From positions 1-64,000 of the forward strand of contig JAUIIL010000003.1 in NCBI GenBank assembly GCA_030431635.1: a stretch of DNA of 64,000 bases. The letters run 5' to 3'. This document shows positions 42,247 to 51,327 of the stretch, one piece after another; the stretch's first letter is position 1, and the number at the start of each line of letters is the position of its first letter. The translations under genes were made by a program, and so were the position numbers. The notes beneath the pieces are model-generated. The model had not been told where the DNA came from, made no database searches, and worked only from the letters and a program-made list of their open reading frames with translations. The stretch is from Bacteriovoracia bacterium. GTDB taxonomy: Bacteria; Bdellovibrionota; Bacteriovoracia; Bacteriovoracales; Bacteriovoracaceae.

Positions 42247-43131
42247 ATGGCAAAAGAATTTGCACCAAGAGTATCAAAGCGTAAAAGAAAAAAAATAGAT
42301 CTAACTGAGAATCTTATTGATAAGAAACATGTCATTAGAGCTAATGATGATAGGCTTCTTGAAGGAGCAAGGCTTCAAACAGTTAAACTTAAAGACATTG
42401 AAGTTCGCAAACAAGTTAGAACAAAATTTAATGATTCATCCATAAAAGAATTAGCAACAAATATAAAAGAAAATGGTCTTATTCAGCCTCTTGTTATTCA
42501 TAGAGAAGGCTCAAAGTACGTTCTTATTTGTGGTGAAAGACGTTTTCGCGCAATGGGGACAATTAAGGAGATGATAGAAGCTCCTTGTTTTGTTTTAGAG
42601 AACAAAACGAAGCAAGAATTAATGGCCATTCAGTTTTCAGAGAACTCCGCTAGAGAAGATCTGCATTATATCGATCAAGCCGATAGTATAATGGGGTACC
42701 AACAATTGACTGGAGCAAGTGAAAGAAAAATTCAATCCGCTTTAGGGATATCAAAATCAGAAGTTCACCGTTGTTTGTTGATTGCTAAATTACCAGCAAA
42801 TGTTAAAGAGGCCGCTAAAGTTCATAATACAGAAAAGTATGTCCTTTTAGAGTGGGATGCTCTCGAAGATAATCCTGCAAAAAAAATAATTAGAGATGGA
42901 ATCATTTCTGGAAAAATCACCAAAAGGTTGCAATTAAAACGAGCCATTACTGCGAATAAAGCAACTGTTAAAAGTGGAAAAACATCTCGAACAAAAAGAA
43001 AACCTACGGCCAGTGCAAATCTTTTAATGAAAGCGTTGAAAGCGAAATCTCAAGACATGCAACTTGATGCTCAAACGAAAAAGCTTTTAAATGAGCTCAT
43101 GAAAGATGCGAAGGAAATGGTAGAGCTATAA
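42247..43131 (+). CDS. ParB family DNA-binding protein (294 aa)
   Basis: A basic N-terminus (VSKRKRKKIDL) is followed by the ParB N domain: IEVRKQVRTKFNDSSIKELA, GLIQPLVIHRE and the CTP-binding box GERRFRAMG (GERRFRA-like). The HTH region is around GASERKIQSALGISKSEVHR. The C-terminal helical part is rich in Lys. It pairs with the ParA just upstream; together they should act on DNA segregation. No parS-like palindrome is recognised nearby. Its 3' end overlaps the convergent gene by 6 bases. Confidence 0.9.
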   Translation: MAKEFAPRVSKRKRKKIDLTENLIDKKHVIRANDDRLLEGARLQTVKLKDIEVRKQVRTKFNDSSIKELATNIKENGLIQPLVIHREGSKYVLICGERRFRAMGTIKEMIEAPCFVLENKTKQELMAIQFSENSAREDLHYIDQADSIMGYQQLTGASERKIQSALGISKSEVHRCLLIAKLPANVKEAAKVHNTEKYVLLEWDALEDNPAKKIIRDGIISGKITKRLQLKRAITANKATVKSGKTSRTKRKPTASANLLMKALKAKSQDMQLDAQTKKLLNELMKDAKEMVEL

Positions 43132-44274
43132 CCACCTTTTTTGATTTGTATCAAAAGTGTTAATGATTTCTTCAAAAAATTTCCCTCTGAAATTAATTTC
43201 AGGGGTTAGTCCGTACAATCCTGAAGCTTCTTCGTCTGTCGTCCATCTGAAAAAAAGATTAGGCATAAAAACACCTACTTGTGGAAGGTTAATGGCCTCA
43301 TTTTTAAGATCAATGTCTTTGTTTTCTTGAGCTGCTTTCTTAAGAATTGATTTCAATTGGGTGTGTGGACTGTAGACTCCACCTTTAAGAAGAACAAGTT
43401 CATTCTTATTATTCATAACATTTTTAAGAGCAAGAAAAGAAGAGTTTCCTTTTGTTTTGATATAACCCAAAGTCTCTTTGCCGTATTTAAGTCGAATAAG
43501 CTTTTCAGGTTTTTCTTCATTTTTAAAAAGAGTGAGAAAGTATTTGGGTAAATCATTACAGGCCCCACAATGGCTAATTCCTGCATAAAAACTATGAGTT
43601 ATTTTAATTTCTCCTTCTGTTTCAATAGGTTTTTCGCTAACAGTTGGCCAAATTTCAGCGAATTCACGCTTCATTTTTTTAGATAAAAAAGGAAGTGTTC
43701 TGGATAAAGAAAGAGCTTTTCTATTATTATTAATAATTTTCCATAGTTTTTTTATAGATGGACTCTTTGGGCCCAGTTTTCGGTAAAGTTTGCCAAAGCT
43801 TAAAATGAGGTATTCTTGTTCTTGTTTAGCTGAGCTAAGTTCAAAGCGTAGTGCACTTGCTAAAAATTTTTCAAAAATATTATTGCTTACTTTTGAGTGG
43901 AGCTCTTTGTTTGAAAGAACTGGGAACATGTCAAAAAAAGAGGCACCATAAGTCCAGCTTTCATGAGTTGGTCTTTCTGGAGTGGCGCGCATATGGTGAA
44001 TATTCTCGGCGCTAAAAGATAAGAAAGCTTCAATTTGCTCTTTATTGTTTTGAAAAACTTGCTCTGTTATGTTGCGGTCAGAACTTCTTAAAAGACGATA
44101 AAGAGCGCTTGGATTTTCTTTATATCTGGTTAAGTCTTGACGCAGTTGTTGAACTTTATTTGCAGAAATTTGATAGTTACTGAGAAGTTGGGAGCATTCC
44201 CTGGCAAGGCAAATAGATGTAAAAACTAAATAAAAAACAATTAGTTTTAAAGACGGCAAAACTTTAAACAGCAT
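43126..44274 (-). CDS. Secreted hypothetical protein (382 aa)
   Basis: A signal peptide (SLKLIVFYLVFTSICLA) is followed by an all-helical, Lys-rich region (residues ~25-210). The second half has a CxxC (ISHCGACNDLPKYF) and a beta-like stretch KYGKETLGYIKTKGNSSFLA. The spacing is not that of a thioredoxin. No family is recognised. It likely acts in the envelope. It is divergent from the 44435 gene. Confidence 0.72.
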   Translation of the reverse strand: MLFKVLPSLKLIVFYLVFTSICLARECSQLLSNYQISANKVQQLRQDLTRYKENPSALYRLLRSSDRNITEQVFQNNKEQIEAFLSFSAENIHHMRATPERPTHESWTYGASFFDMFPVLSNKELHSKVSNNIFEKFLASALRFELSSAKQEQEYLILSFGKLYRKLGPKSPSIKKLWKIINNNRKALSLSRTLPFLSKKMKREFAEIWPTVSEKPIETEGEIKITHSFYAGISHCGACNDLPKYFLTLFKNEEKPEKLIRLKYGKETLGYIKTKGNSSFLALKNVMNNKNELVLLKGGVYSPHTQLKSILKKAAQENKDIDLKNEAINLPQVGVFMPNLFFRWTTDEEASGLYGLTPEINFRGKFFEEIINTFDTNQKRWL

Positions 44275-44345
44275 AATTGCCGCAAGGTATCATGAAAAAG
44301 ACCTTTAAAGGACAAATAGGAGAAAAGTCTGAATTTTTTTCATAC

Positions 44346-44374
44346 CTGGCACATACTTTGCTCTCTAGTATAAT
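44346..44374 (+). promoter_or_regulatory. Sigma-70-type promoter for the 44435 gene
   Basis: Perfect TATAAT (44369-44374) with CTGGCA (44346-44351) as -35, 17 bases apart. The start of translation is about 55 bases downstream, with an AGGGG ribosome site. Confidence 0.55.
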
Positions 44375-44434
44375 GAAATAAGAGAGGAATAAGGTTGAAG
44401 TCAAGTAATTTTAGGTATTTAGGGGACAAAAGAG

Positions 44435-45265
44435 GTGGTTATTAAGAATCTAAATTGTCTAATATTTGGACACTTAACAAAGTTTAGATGCCTTTTGGGT
44501 CTTCTTGTTTTTTGCTCTTCTCTGAAGGCCGAAGTGGGGAGAAGTCCAGCAAGTTTTAGTCCTGACGACGATGTCATTGTTGTCCCTGTTGTTGTTGAAC
44601 AAGGCTATATCGATTCCTTGGTAAAGGACGAGCATGGTAATCTTAAGCCTCGTGTTTATGATATGAAATATACAATGGACTTGTGGCAGGAGCAAAACGA
44701 GTTTATTACAAACTGGTCTTTGCAAAATACTGGTTACACTCTTCCGGATGAGGCCCAAAAAGAGTCTTTTTTTAGAAGAAGATTTTTTCGTTATCTTACT
44801 AAAAAAGGTGGAGAGCCCTTAAAGCACGATCTTAAAGAGTGGTGGGAGAGAAGCGGGGAAACTCAAACAGAAGTTGATGCGGTTGCCAACGAAGATATTG
44901 TTGAATCAATTACTGATAAAAAAGTCGAAAGCAAAGAAGTGGTTAAGGTTTCTTCAAGAGTTAAGCTTAAGTTTAAGCCTTATCTGAACAAGAGTCGGTT
45001 TATTCTCCAAAATCCTTATTTAGATGCTGAGTATAATATAGGTTACAACGGAAGATCGGATATCAATATCTCCAAAGGCTACTCAACAGGGACTCAGTTT
45101 GGGGTCAATTATCAGTTCCGGTCGAAATTTATGGTAGCTTTTGTCCAGCAACAGCTTGTAGAAAACATTAGCCTGCGTATTTCCTCTATTGATAACGCGA
45201 ATGCAGAAAATCCCGCTGAAAGAAAAAACAATACGACCATGCTTATCTATTCTAAAGGTTTCTAG
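44435..45265 (+). CDS. Secreted protein with possible C-terminal beta-barrel segment (276 aa)
   Basis: GTG start preceded by AGGGG. Signal peptide ends near CSSLKA. The middle is charged and helical. The last ~80 residues include strands such as NIGYNGRSDINISKGY, GTQFGVNYQFRSKFMV and VENISLRISSI, suggesting a barrel or beta-sandwich of the kind found in outer-membrane proteins. No family name. It is followed by gdh after ~61 bases on the same strand. Confidence 0.7.
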   Translation: MVIKNLNCLIFGHLTKFRCLLGLLVFCSSLKAEVGRSPASFSPDDDVIVVPVVVEQGYIDSLVKDEHGNLKPRVYDMKYTMDLWQEQNEFITNWSLQNTGYTLPDEAQKESFFRRRFFRYLTKKGGEPLKHDLKEWWERSGETQTEVDAVANEDIVESITDKKVESKEVVKVSSRVKLKFKPYLNKSRFILQNPYLDAEYNIGYNGRSDINISKGYSTGTQFGVNYQFRSKFMVAFVQQQLVENISLRISSIDNANAENPAERKNNTTMLIYSKGF

Positions 45266-45326
45266 TTTCATTTCATTGCTCTTCGAGCTTTGGATTATTA
45301 TAATGCTTGAAACTGGAGAAATTTTT

Positions 45327-46601
45327 ATGAAAAGCACAGGTAGTCCGTTATTTGAAAGTCCACTTTATCAAGATGCTTTATCGCAGCTCGAACAAGCTGC
45401 TTCGACAATGTCTCTTGATCCAAATATTTTAGAAAGACTAAGGTATCCTAAAAGAGCCATTCAAGTTTCTGTTCCTATTCGTCTTGATGATGGAACAGTA
45501 AAAACGTTTGAAGCTTATAGAGTTCAACACAACATGACCCTTGGGCCAGGAAAGGGAGGAATTCGTTTTCATCCTGAGGTTTCCTTGTCTCAAACTGGAG
45601 CTCTTGCCATGCTTATGACTTTTAAGTGTGCTCTTGTTGGTCTTCCCCTCGGGGGTGCTAAGGGAGGAGTTCGAGTTGATCCTCTTCAGCTTTCAAGGCA
45701 AGAACTGCAAGCTTTAACAAGAAGATACGCGACTGAAATAGGTCCATTTATTGGACCAGATAAAGATATTCCAGCTCCAGATATTGGAACCGATGGGCAA
45801 ACAATGGCGTGGTTTATGGATACTTACTCTCAAGAGTTGGGTTACGCGACTCATGGGGTTGTTACAGGAAAACCGATTGTTGTAGGAGGTTCTTTAGGAA
45901 GAGCAGAGTCTACAGGTAAAGGAGTCGCTTTTTGTATAAACTTTGCTTATCAGACAATGAATAAAACAATTAATGAATCAACAACTGTGGCCGTTCATGG
46001 TTTTGGTAAAGTTGCTATTCCCGCAGCACAAGATCTTGCTTCTCAAGGGGCCAAAATTGTGGCCGTCAGTGATGTTTCTGGAGGAGTTTATAACTCTAAT
46101 GGAATTAATTTAAAGAAAGCGATTGAGTGGGTTAAAAGAGGAAGAGTTTTAGCCGATCTTGAAGGAGTTGAAAAAATATCGAACGAAGAACTTCTCTCTT
46201 TGGATGTTGATATTCTCATTCCTGCAGCTGTTTCTGGTGTTATCACAAAAGATAATGCAAATAGAGTTAAAGCAAAAGTTGTTGCAGAAGGGGCCAACGG
46301 TCCTTGTACAAAAGAGGCGATAGAGATTCTTGCATCAAAAGGTGTTTTTATTATTCCTGATATTTTGTGTAACGCTGGAGGGGTCACTGTTTCCTACTTT
46401 GAATGGATTCAGGGACTACAGCACTTCTTTTGGGATCTTGATCAGATTAACAGCAAACTTCATGATATTCTTCATCATGCTTTTAAATATGTTTATTCAT
46501 GTTCAGAGAAATATAATGTAGATATGAAAAGTGCTGCTTTGATTGCAGCTCTCTCTCGACTTGAAGGTGCTATGAAATTAAGAGGTATGTGGCCAGGATA
46601 A
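45327..46601 (+). CDS. gdhA: Glutamate dehydrogenase family (424 aa)
   Basis: I start at the ATG 45327 (ribosome site GGAGA 8 bases upstream); upstream in-frame codons have no site. Family motifs: YRVQHNMTLGPGKGGIRFHP, LMTFKCALVGLPLGGAKGGV (catalytic Lys), IPAPDIGTDGQTMAWFMD, and the Rossmann VAVHGFGKVAIPAAQDL and VAVSDVSGGVYN. Converts 2-oxoglutarate and ammonia to glutamate (or the reverse). The cofactor preference cannot be read safely. It ends in a strong terminator (46611-46636). Confidence 0.92.
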   Translation: MKSTGSPLFESPLYQDALSQLEQAASTMSLDPNILERLRYPKRAIQVSVPIRLDDGTVKTFEAYRVQHNMTLGPGKGGIRFHPEVSLSQTGALAMLMTFKCALVGLPLGGAKGGVRVDPLQLSRQELQALTRRYATEIGPFIGPDKDIPAPDIGTDGQTMAWFMDTYSQELGYATHGVVTGKPIVVGGSLGRAESTGKGVAFCINFAYQTMNKTINESTTVAVHGFGKVAIPAAQDLASQGAKIVAVSDVSGGVYNSNGINLKKAIEWVKRGRVLADLEGVEKISNEELLSLDVDILIPAAVSGVITKDNANRVKAKVVAEGANGPCTKEAIEILASKGVFIIPDILCNAGGVTVSYFEWIQGLQHFFWDLDQINSKLHDILHHAFKYVYSCSEKYNVDMKSAALIAALSRLEGAMKLRGMWPG

Positions 46602-46610
46602 AAGAGAAAG

Positions 46611-46636
46611 GGGGAGCTTAAAGCTCCCCTTTTTTT
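46611..46636 (+). terminator. Terminator of glutamate dehydrogenase
   Basis: Stem GGGGAGC / GCTCCCC with loop TTAAA and a 7-T tail. It lies against the 3' end of the convergent gene (ends 46635). Confidence 0.9.
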
Positions 46637-47813
46637 ACTGAGCGACACAATATCCTTCAAGGATAGCAAGATTGAGTAAACAACTTGCATTGCTCATCTG
46701 AGATTGTGAATCACATCCGTACATTTGGCTGGTCTCTTTATTAGAGCAAACACTTCCATCAGCTTCAGGATAAAATTTATCACCCACCTTAACTTTATAA
46801 TTACAACGAAGAGGATTTTTTTTCATTTTAACAATCTGGCACTGTTCAATTCCTTTTCTTTTGGCCTTAGAGAAAAGTTCTTTTGACGAATAAGTTTGCA
46901 ATAAGTTTTGAACTTCTAGCTTTTGCTCTTCAGTTAGATTAGAAGTATTGGTTGGCAAATACTGAGCTTCTTTATTTTTAAACTGCTCATCAACTCTCTC
47001 TGCACAACTATAGCGTTGCTCTTGTAGGCCTGCTTCTTTCGAATCTCTATACTCAGCACAAAGATCATAGGCTTCTTTACAAGTCATTTCATCAAAGGTC
47101 TTAATGACTTTTTTTGTGAGAAGGTCAATAACTTCGTAAACACAAGAATCAACATCACTATAGCGGTGTTTATAACCGTTATAAACGTAGTAGTGATATC
47201 CATTGTCATAATAGTAACCGTCGTTGTAGTAGTAAGGAGCTGGATAAAAAACCCATGAATCATAAACGTAACGATTGTTTAAATCATTATAATAATAAAC
47301 TCTATCAACATAGCGAACTGTTTGTACTTTTCTCAAGCTCTGTCTTTGGTGAGTTTGTGGTCGATACTTTCTTCCAGAGTAATACTTTACATTTCTCACT
47401 TGTCCTCTGATAGGTTCTCTTCTTACAGTAGAGCTTCCTCTTTTTGAGTAACTACTTGAAGTTAGAACAGGAGCTGTTGTTCGACTAGTTGTCCTTACAT
47501 TATAAGTGACTGATGAAGATGAGCTTGATGAGCGCCTAGAGCTTCTACTGCGGCTTCCACTGCCACTACTTGACCAAGAACCGCCTCCACTTGACCAGGA
47601 ACCTCCGCTTGATGAAGAGGAACTACTTGAAGAAGAACTACTTGATCGAGAAGAGGAGCTGCTTGAACTCGAAGAACTTCGAGAGCTAGAAGAAGAACTA
47701 CTTGATGAACCTGTTCGAGCACTTGTTCTTCCTGCGCTTGAGCGCTCTCTTTGAGCATAAACTTCTGTGAAACAAAAGAGAGAGAGAACTGATAAAATTA
47801 ATAGTTTTTTCAT
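46635..47813 (-). CDS. Secreted Ser-rich, Tyr-rich protein (392 aa)
   Basis: Signal peptide (MKKLLILSVLSLFCFTEVYA). Residues ~22-105 are almost entirely Ser with some Arg and Gly, followed by an Arg/Ser segment and then a Tyr-rich block (YYYNDGYYYDNGYHYYVYN, residues ~180-225). The last ~170 residues are a Cys-containing soluble domain (DSCVYEVIDLL, DLCAEYRDSKEAG, RYSCAERV, QCQIVKM...). It is a low-complexity export protein; surface adhesion or a flexible matrix role is a guess. It follows the 47826 gene by 12 bases on the same strand. Confidence 0.75.
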   Translation of the reverse strand: MKKLLILSVLSLFCFTEVYAQRERSSAGRTSARTGSSSSSSSSSRSSSSSSSSSSRSSSSSSSSSSSSSGGSWSSGGGSWSSSGSGSRSRSSRRSSSSSSSVTYNVRTTSRTTAPVLTSSSYSKRGSSTVRREPIRGQVRNVKYYSGRKYRPQTHQRQSLRKVQTVRYVDRVYYYNDLNNRYVYDSWVFYPAPYYYNDGYYYDNGYHYYVYNGYKHRYSDVDSCVYEVIDLLTKKVIKTFDEMTCKEAYDLCAEYRDSKEAGLQEQRYSCAERVDEQFKNKEAQYLPTNTSNLTEEQKLEVQNLLQTYSSKELFSKAKRKGIEQCQIVKMKKNPLRCNYKVKVGDKFYPEADGSVCSNKETSQMYGCDSQSQMSNASCLLNLAILEGYCVAQ

Positions 47814-47825
47814 TCTGTCCTCCTT

Positions 47826-48773
47826 TTAATTACAGTCGTATGAACCAGCAAAAACAAACAAGCTACCAAGTCCAGCAGAAACACCTGAAGCAATTGCAAG
47901 TTTTCCTGCATTTTGTTTTCGTTTATCAACGAGAGCTTTTTTGTTCTCTTCTGAAGAGTTGAGAATATCAAGATCAGCATCAAACTTAGAGTTAAAAAAG
48001 TCTAAATCAACGTTAACTTCACCAATAAGAGCTCTTGCATCTGAGATAAGAAATTCATATTCTCTAATTTCTTGGTAAAAAAACTCAACATCAGCAGGAT
48101 GGTATTGACCTGTTCTAATCATTCTTTGGAGTTCTGCGATTTCATCCTGATAATAAACAATGTCACTTTCATAAACACTTATTTCATACTCAAGGTCAGC
48201 TTTTACGTTGAGATAGTCTTCATTCATTTTTTTTCTATCATTAAGAAACTTTTGAGCAACAACTTCTTTATTGGCAGTTGCATGAATTAAAGCAATAGTA
48301 CCGACAACAAGTCCTGCTGCAATAAGTGGGATTCCGATACCAAGTCCAGTAGAGCAACTCATAAAATTTGACCCTGTCTCTGTTCCTGCTGAAACGGCTT
48401 CAGAAACAATTGAAGAGAGTTCTTTTGGATGAAGCTCTGAAAGAGAATCAACATCATCTAATGTTAAGGAAACAACTTCATCAAATTTTCTTTTTTCTTG
48501 TTCAGTTGCGTTTTCATAAACATAAAGCTGAAGGTCCGCGACAGAGACTTCGGACTCAAGAAGTTCTTGAGAGAGTTTTTGTAGAGACACTTGAAAATCA
48601 GCGCCTTTAGCAAAGACGTCGCTTTTAAATTTGTTGATTTTTTGATGAATAAAATCAATCCTTGCTTGAAATTGTGGTTGCTGAACAGCTGAAGATGCAG
48701 CCGAAGCAGAACCCATCATAGAAACATTGAGAAGTAGGCACGACAAAGTGCAAGTTGCGATTAGTTTTTTCAT
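47826..48773 (-). CDS. Secreted or membrane coiled-coil protein (315 aa)
   Basis: Signal peptide MKKLIATCTLSCLLLNVSMM with cleavage after SASA. A helical region (residues ~28-140) is followed by a hydrophobic helix at ~148-168 (GLGIGIPLIAAGLVVGTIAL). Residues ~172-282 form a likely coiled coil (YESDIVYYQDEIAELQRMIR, IREYEFLISDARALI). A Gly-rich hydrophobic stretch ends the protein (GKLAIASGVSAGLGSLFVFA). The layout suggests an inner-membrane or cell-envelope scaffold. No family recognised. Probably one operon with the Ser-rich gene downstream. The gap before it (48774-48912) has a 12-bp palindrome at 48827-48838 and no gene. Confidence 0.75.
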   Translation of the reverse strand: MKKLIATCTLSCLLLNVSMMGSASAASSAVQQPQFQARIDFIHQKINKFKSDVFAKGADFQVSLQKLSQELLESEVSVADLQLYVYENATEQEKRKFDEVVSLTLDDVDSLSELHPKELSSIVSEAVSAGTETGSNFMSCSTGLGIGIPLIAAGLVVGTIALIHATANKEVVAQKFLNDRKKMNEDYLNVKADLEYEISVYESDIVYYQDEIAELQRMIRTGQYHPADVEFFYQEIREYEFLISDARALIGEVNVDLDFFNSKFDADLDILNSSEENKKALVDKRKQNAGKLAIASGVSAGLGSLFVFAGSYDCN

Positions 48774-48912
48774 TTTCTCCCCTTGAAAAACATTGTGTTG
48801 CAGCCCTTAGAAGCAATGACCGTGCCAACTGATCAGTTACTTAAATGTTTCTCAAAGGTGCATGACTAACTGCGTGGGGCAAAAAGAGTCTAGAAGTAGA
48901 GTCAAAAGGAAG

Positions 48913-50136
48913 CTAAAAACCAAGTTCTTGGTAGATAAGGCGTAGTTCTAATATAAGCTTTTGCATAAGTCCTGGATTGTTTTGATAAATTTCTTTAACA
49001 GTTAAAACGAGTTCATAAAGAAGATCTTTTTGTAAAGTAGAAGAGAAGCTTAACTTTTTATAAGTTTGAAAAATAATTTCTCGTGCTTCTTCTTCACCTA
49101 TTATTTTCCCTAATCCTTTTTTTATTTCATAAAGAAGCTTAAACCCAATATGAAATTGAGCTGCGCTCGGATCGTCCATCCAATAATCAAATTTAGCAGG
49201 ATCTTTTGCACTAATCTTAATAAGTCCTTTGGAGTATTTGTGGGCCTTATGTAAAATAGCATGAGAGCCAGATATGTCTGAAGCAAAAAAATTAGCATAA
49301 GCTTCTGTGACGGGAGTTTTCTTTCCTACGTCTAGAAAATCAGAAAGCACGATATGAGTATATTCGTGATAAATCACTTCAGGAATCATTGCTGTATCAA
49401 GGTAAACAGTTTTATTAAAAAGTTTGCTTACTGTTTTTGCTAGTTCAGGGATAAAAACAATCGAGCCAATTGAAACCAAAAAAGAAGCAAGGTAAACTTC
49501 ACTCTCTAAAGCTGTGAGCTCTTCTCCTCCAACCCTTTGACGAAGGAAATTTTGAACGTTTCCTTCAAAAACACCTGTAAGAAGAGCAGTTCTCATCTCT
49601 TTGGTCGTTACATAATCAAGAGTTTTAGATAATGTTGATTTTTTCTTAATGGCCTTGGCTGGAGAAAACCAAAGCTCTGGTCCCCAAGGTTGTACTCCTT
49701 CTGTAATTCTTCTTTTACTCGCAGGAATTGCATAGACATTATTATAAGAAGTAACTAGATCCTTATGCATATAATAGTCAGTATCACTCCAACCTCTTGT
49801 CATGTTAATTCGGACTCTAATTCGCCTGGACCTTTTTAAAACAGCAATATCATAGCGACTTGAAAAATAGTCACGAGCTTTTGAGAGATGGTAATAAACA
49901 GTACAAGCTCGGTGGGATAGTTTTTTATTTGAAAACTTGATAGCTTCTTCACTTTCTCCCTCTAAGATTTCAAAAAAGCGTCCTTTAAAGGAATCGATAG
50001 AGCGCAGTTCTTGCAGAGAAACTTCTTTTTTTACAATACGTTGTTTTTCATCACGAACATTCGCAATACAGTGATGCTCAATGGCCCAACTCCAAGAAGA
50101 GTTAATGGCAATTAATAGGAAGACGATCTTTGTCAC
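48913..50136 (-). CDS. Secreted HEYTH metalloprotease-like protein (407 aa)
   Basis: I use the GTG at 50136 (signal peptide KIVFLLIAINSSWSWA) with AAGGA upstream; a TTG at 50166 is also possible. The zinc motif HEYTH is in VIYHEYTHIVLSDFLD, followed by a Glu in TEAYANFFASDISG, the gluzincin pattern (HExxH plus a downstream Glu). The rest is not recognised. Probably a periplasmic or secreted peptidase. The 5' end overlaps the 3' end of the upstream gene (50102), so the two are coupled. Confidence 0.78.
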   Translation of the reverse strand: MTKIVFLLIAINSSWSWAIEHHCIANVRDEKQRIVKKEVSLQELRSIDSFKGRFFEILEGESEEAIKFSNKKLSHRACTVYYHLSKARDYFSSRYDIAVLKRSRRIRVRINMTRGWSDTDYYMHKDLVTSYNNVYAIPASKRRITEGVQPWGPELWFSPAKAIKKKSTLSKTLDYVTTKEMRTALLTGVFEGNVQNFLRQRVGGEELTALESEVYLASFLVSIGSIVFIPELAKTVSKLFNKTVYLDTAMIPEVIYHEYTHIVLSDFLDVGKKTPVTEAYANFFASDISGSHAILHKAHKYSKGLIKISAKDPAKFDYWMDDPSAAQFHIGFKLLYEIKKGLGKIIGEEEAREIIFQTYKKLSFSSTLQKDLLYELVLTVKEIYQNNPGLMQKLILELRLIYQELGF

Positions 50137-51148
50137 GTTGTTTGATTCCTTCTGAGTATGATTCAATTAAAACAATAGGTAATATTGCGTAGAGACCAAT
50201 AGTTGAAGAAGAGAGTAAGAGAAATTTCCCGATTCTAAGAGAAGAGTCTTTCCAAGCTTTCAGTTTATCTATTTTAGGAACTTTGAAAGTTTCGCTTTTC
50301 ATGAGGCTTATTAAAAGATCTTCATTAATCATTCCTGACTCTAGAGCTGCTGTTAACATATCTAAGTTCGTAGGAGATTTTCCTTTTAAAATCTCAGAGG
50401 GTTTGGTGTAGTGACCTAATGTTCTTTTATAAACAATACAGGCATCAATATAATTCTCACCCTCTGGCGTGGGATAAACACGCTCCCAAACACCATCACC
50501 ATCATCATCAAAACCTATCCCTGATTTCATCGCAAGAATATTTTGATTGGCCTCAGTCATAATTTCAGCCATTTTTTTTATTTGAAGATAATCATATCTT
50601 AAATAAAGGGCCTGCCTTGGGGAGAGTTTCCCTTTGAAACCATCATAATGACGATAAAAATTTTTTCTTTCTAAGGGGGAGTGAATTTTTACATCTTGGT
50701 TTTCAGGACGGTATTTACGAAATCTTCTTTGAAGAGAATTAAGAGAGAGAATATATTGTGAAAAATCACTTTTTCCTTTCTTAAGAAAGTTTTTTAAATG
50801 GTAATAAGACATGCTATCAATAACAGAATGAACTCTTAAAAAATCTAAAGATTGAAGAAAGGTTTTTCGTTTGCATGATGGCCAAGTCTCATCACATTTT
50901 TTTAATCGAGATTGAATTTCATCCGTTCTTTCGATGAAGGAGAAGAGTTTTCTTTCTGTTAAATCAAAAAAAATATCAGCTGGACTAAGATAGTTTTTAA
51001 CTTCTTCGAGAAATTGAGTTGAAAAGCGTTTTTTGATTCTTTTTGTTTTGCTTTTAGAGTAGGGGAGTTTTTCCTCAAAAGGGATGTTGAGTAGGTTTTG
51101 TGCCTTCAAGTGGGTTAGGCAAAAAAGAAGTAAAATTGCGCTTTTCAT
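50102..51148 (-). CDS. Secreted protein with a C-terminal membrane helix (348 aa)
   Basis: Signal peptide MKSAILLLFCLTHLKA. Mostly helical and charged, with a Ca-binding-like loop DDDGDGVWE in GIGFDDDGDGVWERVYPT. A membrane helix is near the C-terminus (KFLLLSSSTIGLYAILPIVL). It has no recognised family. Overlaps the metalloprotease gene and so probably works with it as a partner or substrate. Confidence 0.72.
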   Translation of the reverse strand: MKSAILLLFCLTHLKAQNLLNIPFEEKLPYSKSKTKRIKKRFSTQFLEEVKNYLSPADIFFDLTERKLFSFIERTDEIQSRLKKCDETWPSCKRKTFLQSLDFLRVHSVIDSMSYYHLKNFLKKGKSDFSQYILSLNSLQRRFRKYRPENQDVKIHSPLERKNFYRHYDGFKGKLSPRQALYLRYDYLQIKKMAEIMTEANQNILAMKSGIGFDDDGDGVWERVYPTPEGENYIDACIVYKRTLGHYTKPSEILKGKSPTNLDMLTAALESGMINEDLLISLMKSETFKVPKIDKLKAWKDSSLRIGKFLLLSSSTIGLYAILPIVLIESYSEGIKQRDKDRLPINCH

Positions 51149-51327
51149 GAGTTCTATTTCCTCAAAAAAGTTATAGATGACTCGTTGCCTGATTTAAAGG
51201 CATTGAAGGATAAGGATGTAAAAAATCCTCATCAGAAAGACAAAATTTCAATGGATTAGAATAAAGTTTAGTTATTTAAAGTAGATGGGATTGTTGTTTT
51301 TCTTTCAAGCTTGCTTATAAGCCCCTC

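Noticed and set aside
47506-47754. Long + strand frame rich in Glu and Leu opposite the Ser-rich gene
   Set aside because: It is the mirror of the Ser codon run on the minus strand; the minus-strand protein has a signal peptide and a Cys-containing domain, whereas this one has no ribosome site or recognisable domain.
48827-48838. 12-bp palindrome AACTGATCAGTT upstream of the coiled-coil gene
   Set aside because: Short enough to arise by chance; kept only as a note in the gene entry.
51149-51260. Protein-like tail (DDSLPDLKALKDKDVKNP) in the gap before the ComM-N-like gene
   Set aside because: Open for ~38 codons with no start codon or ribosome site; could be a gene remnant but is too short to support.
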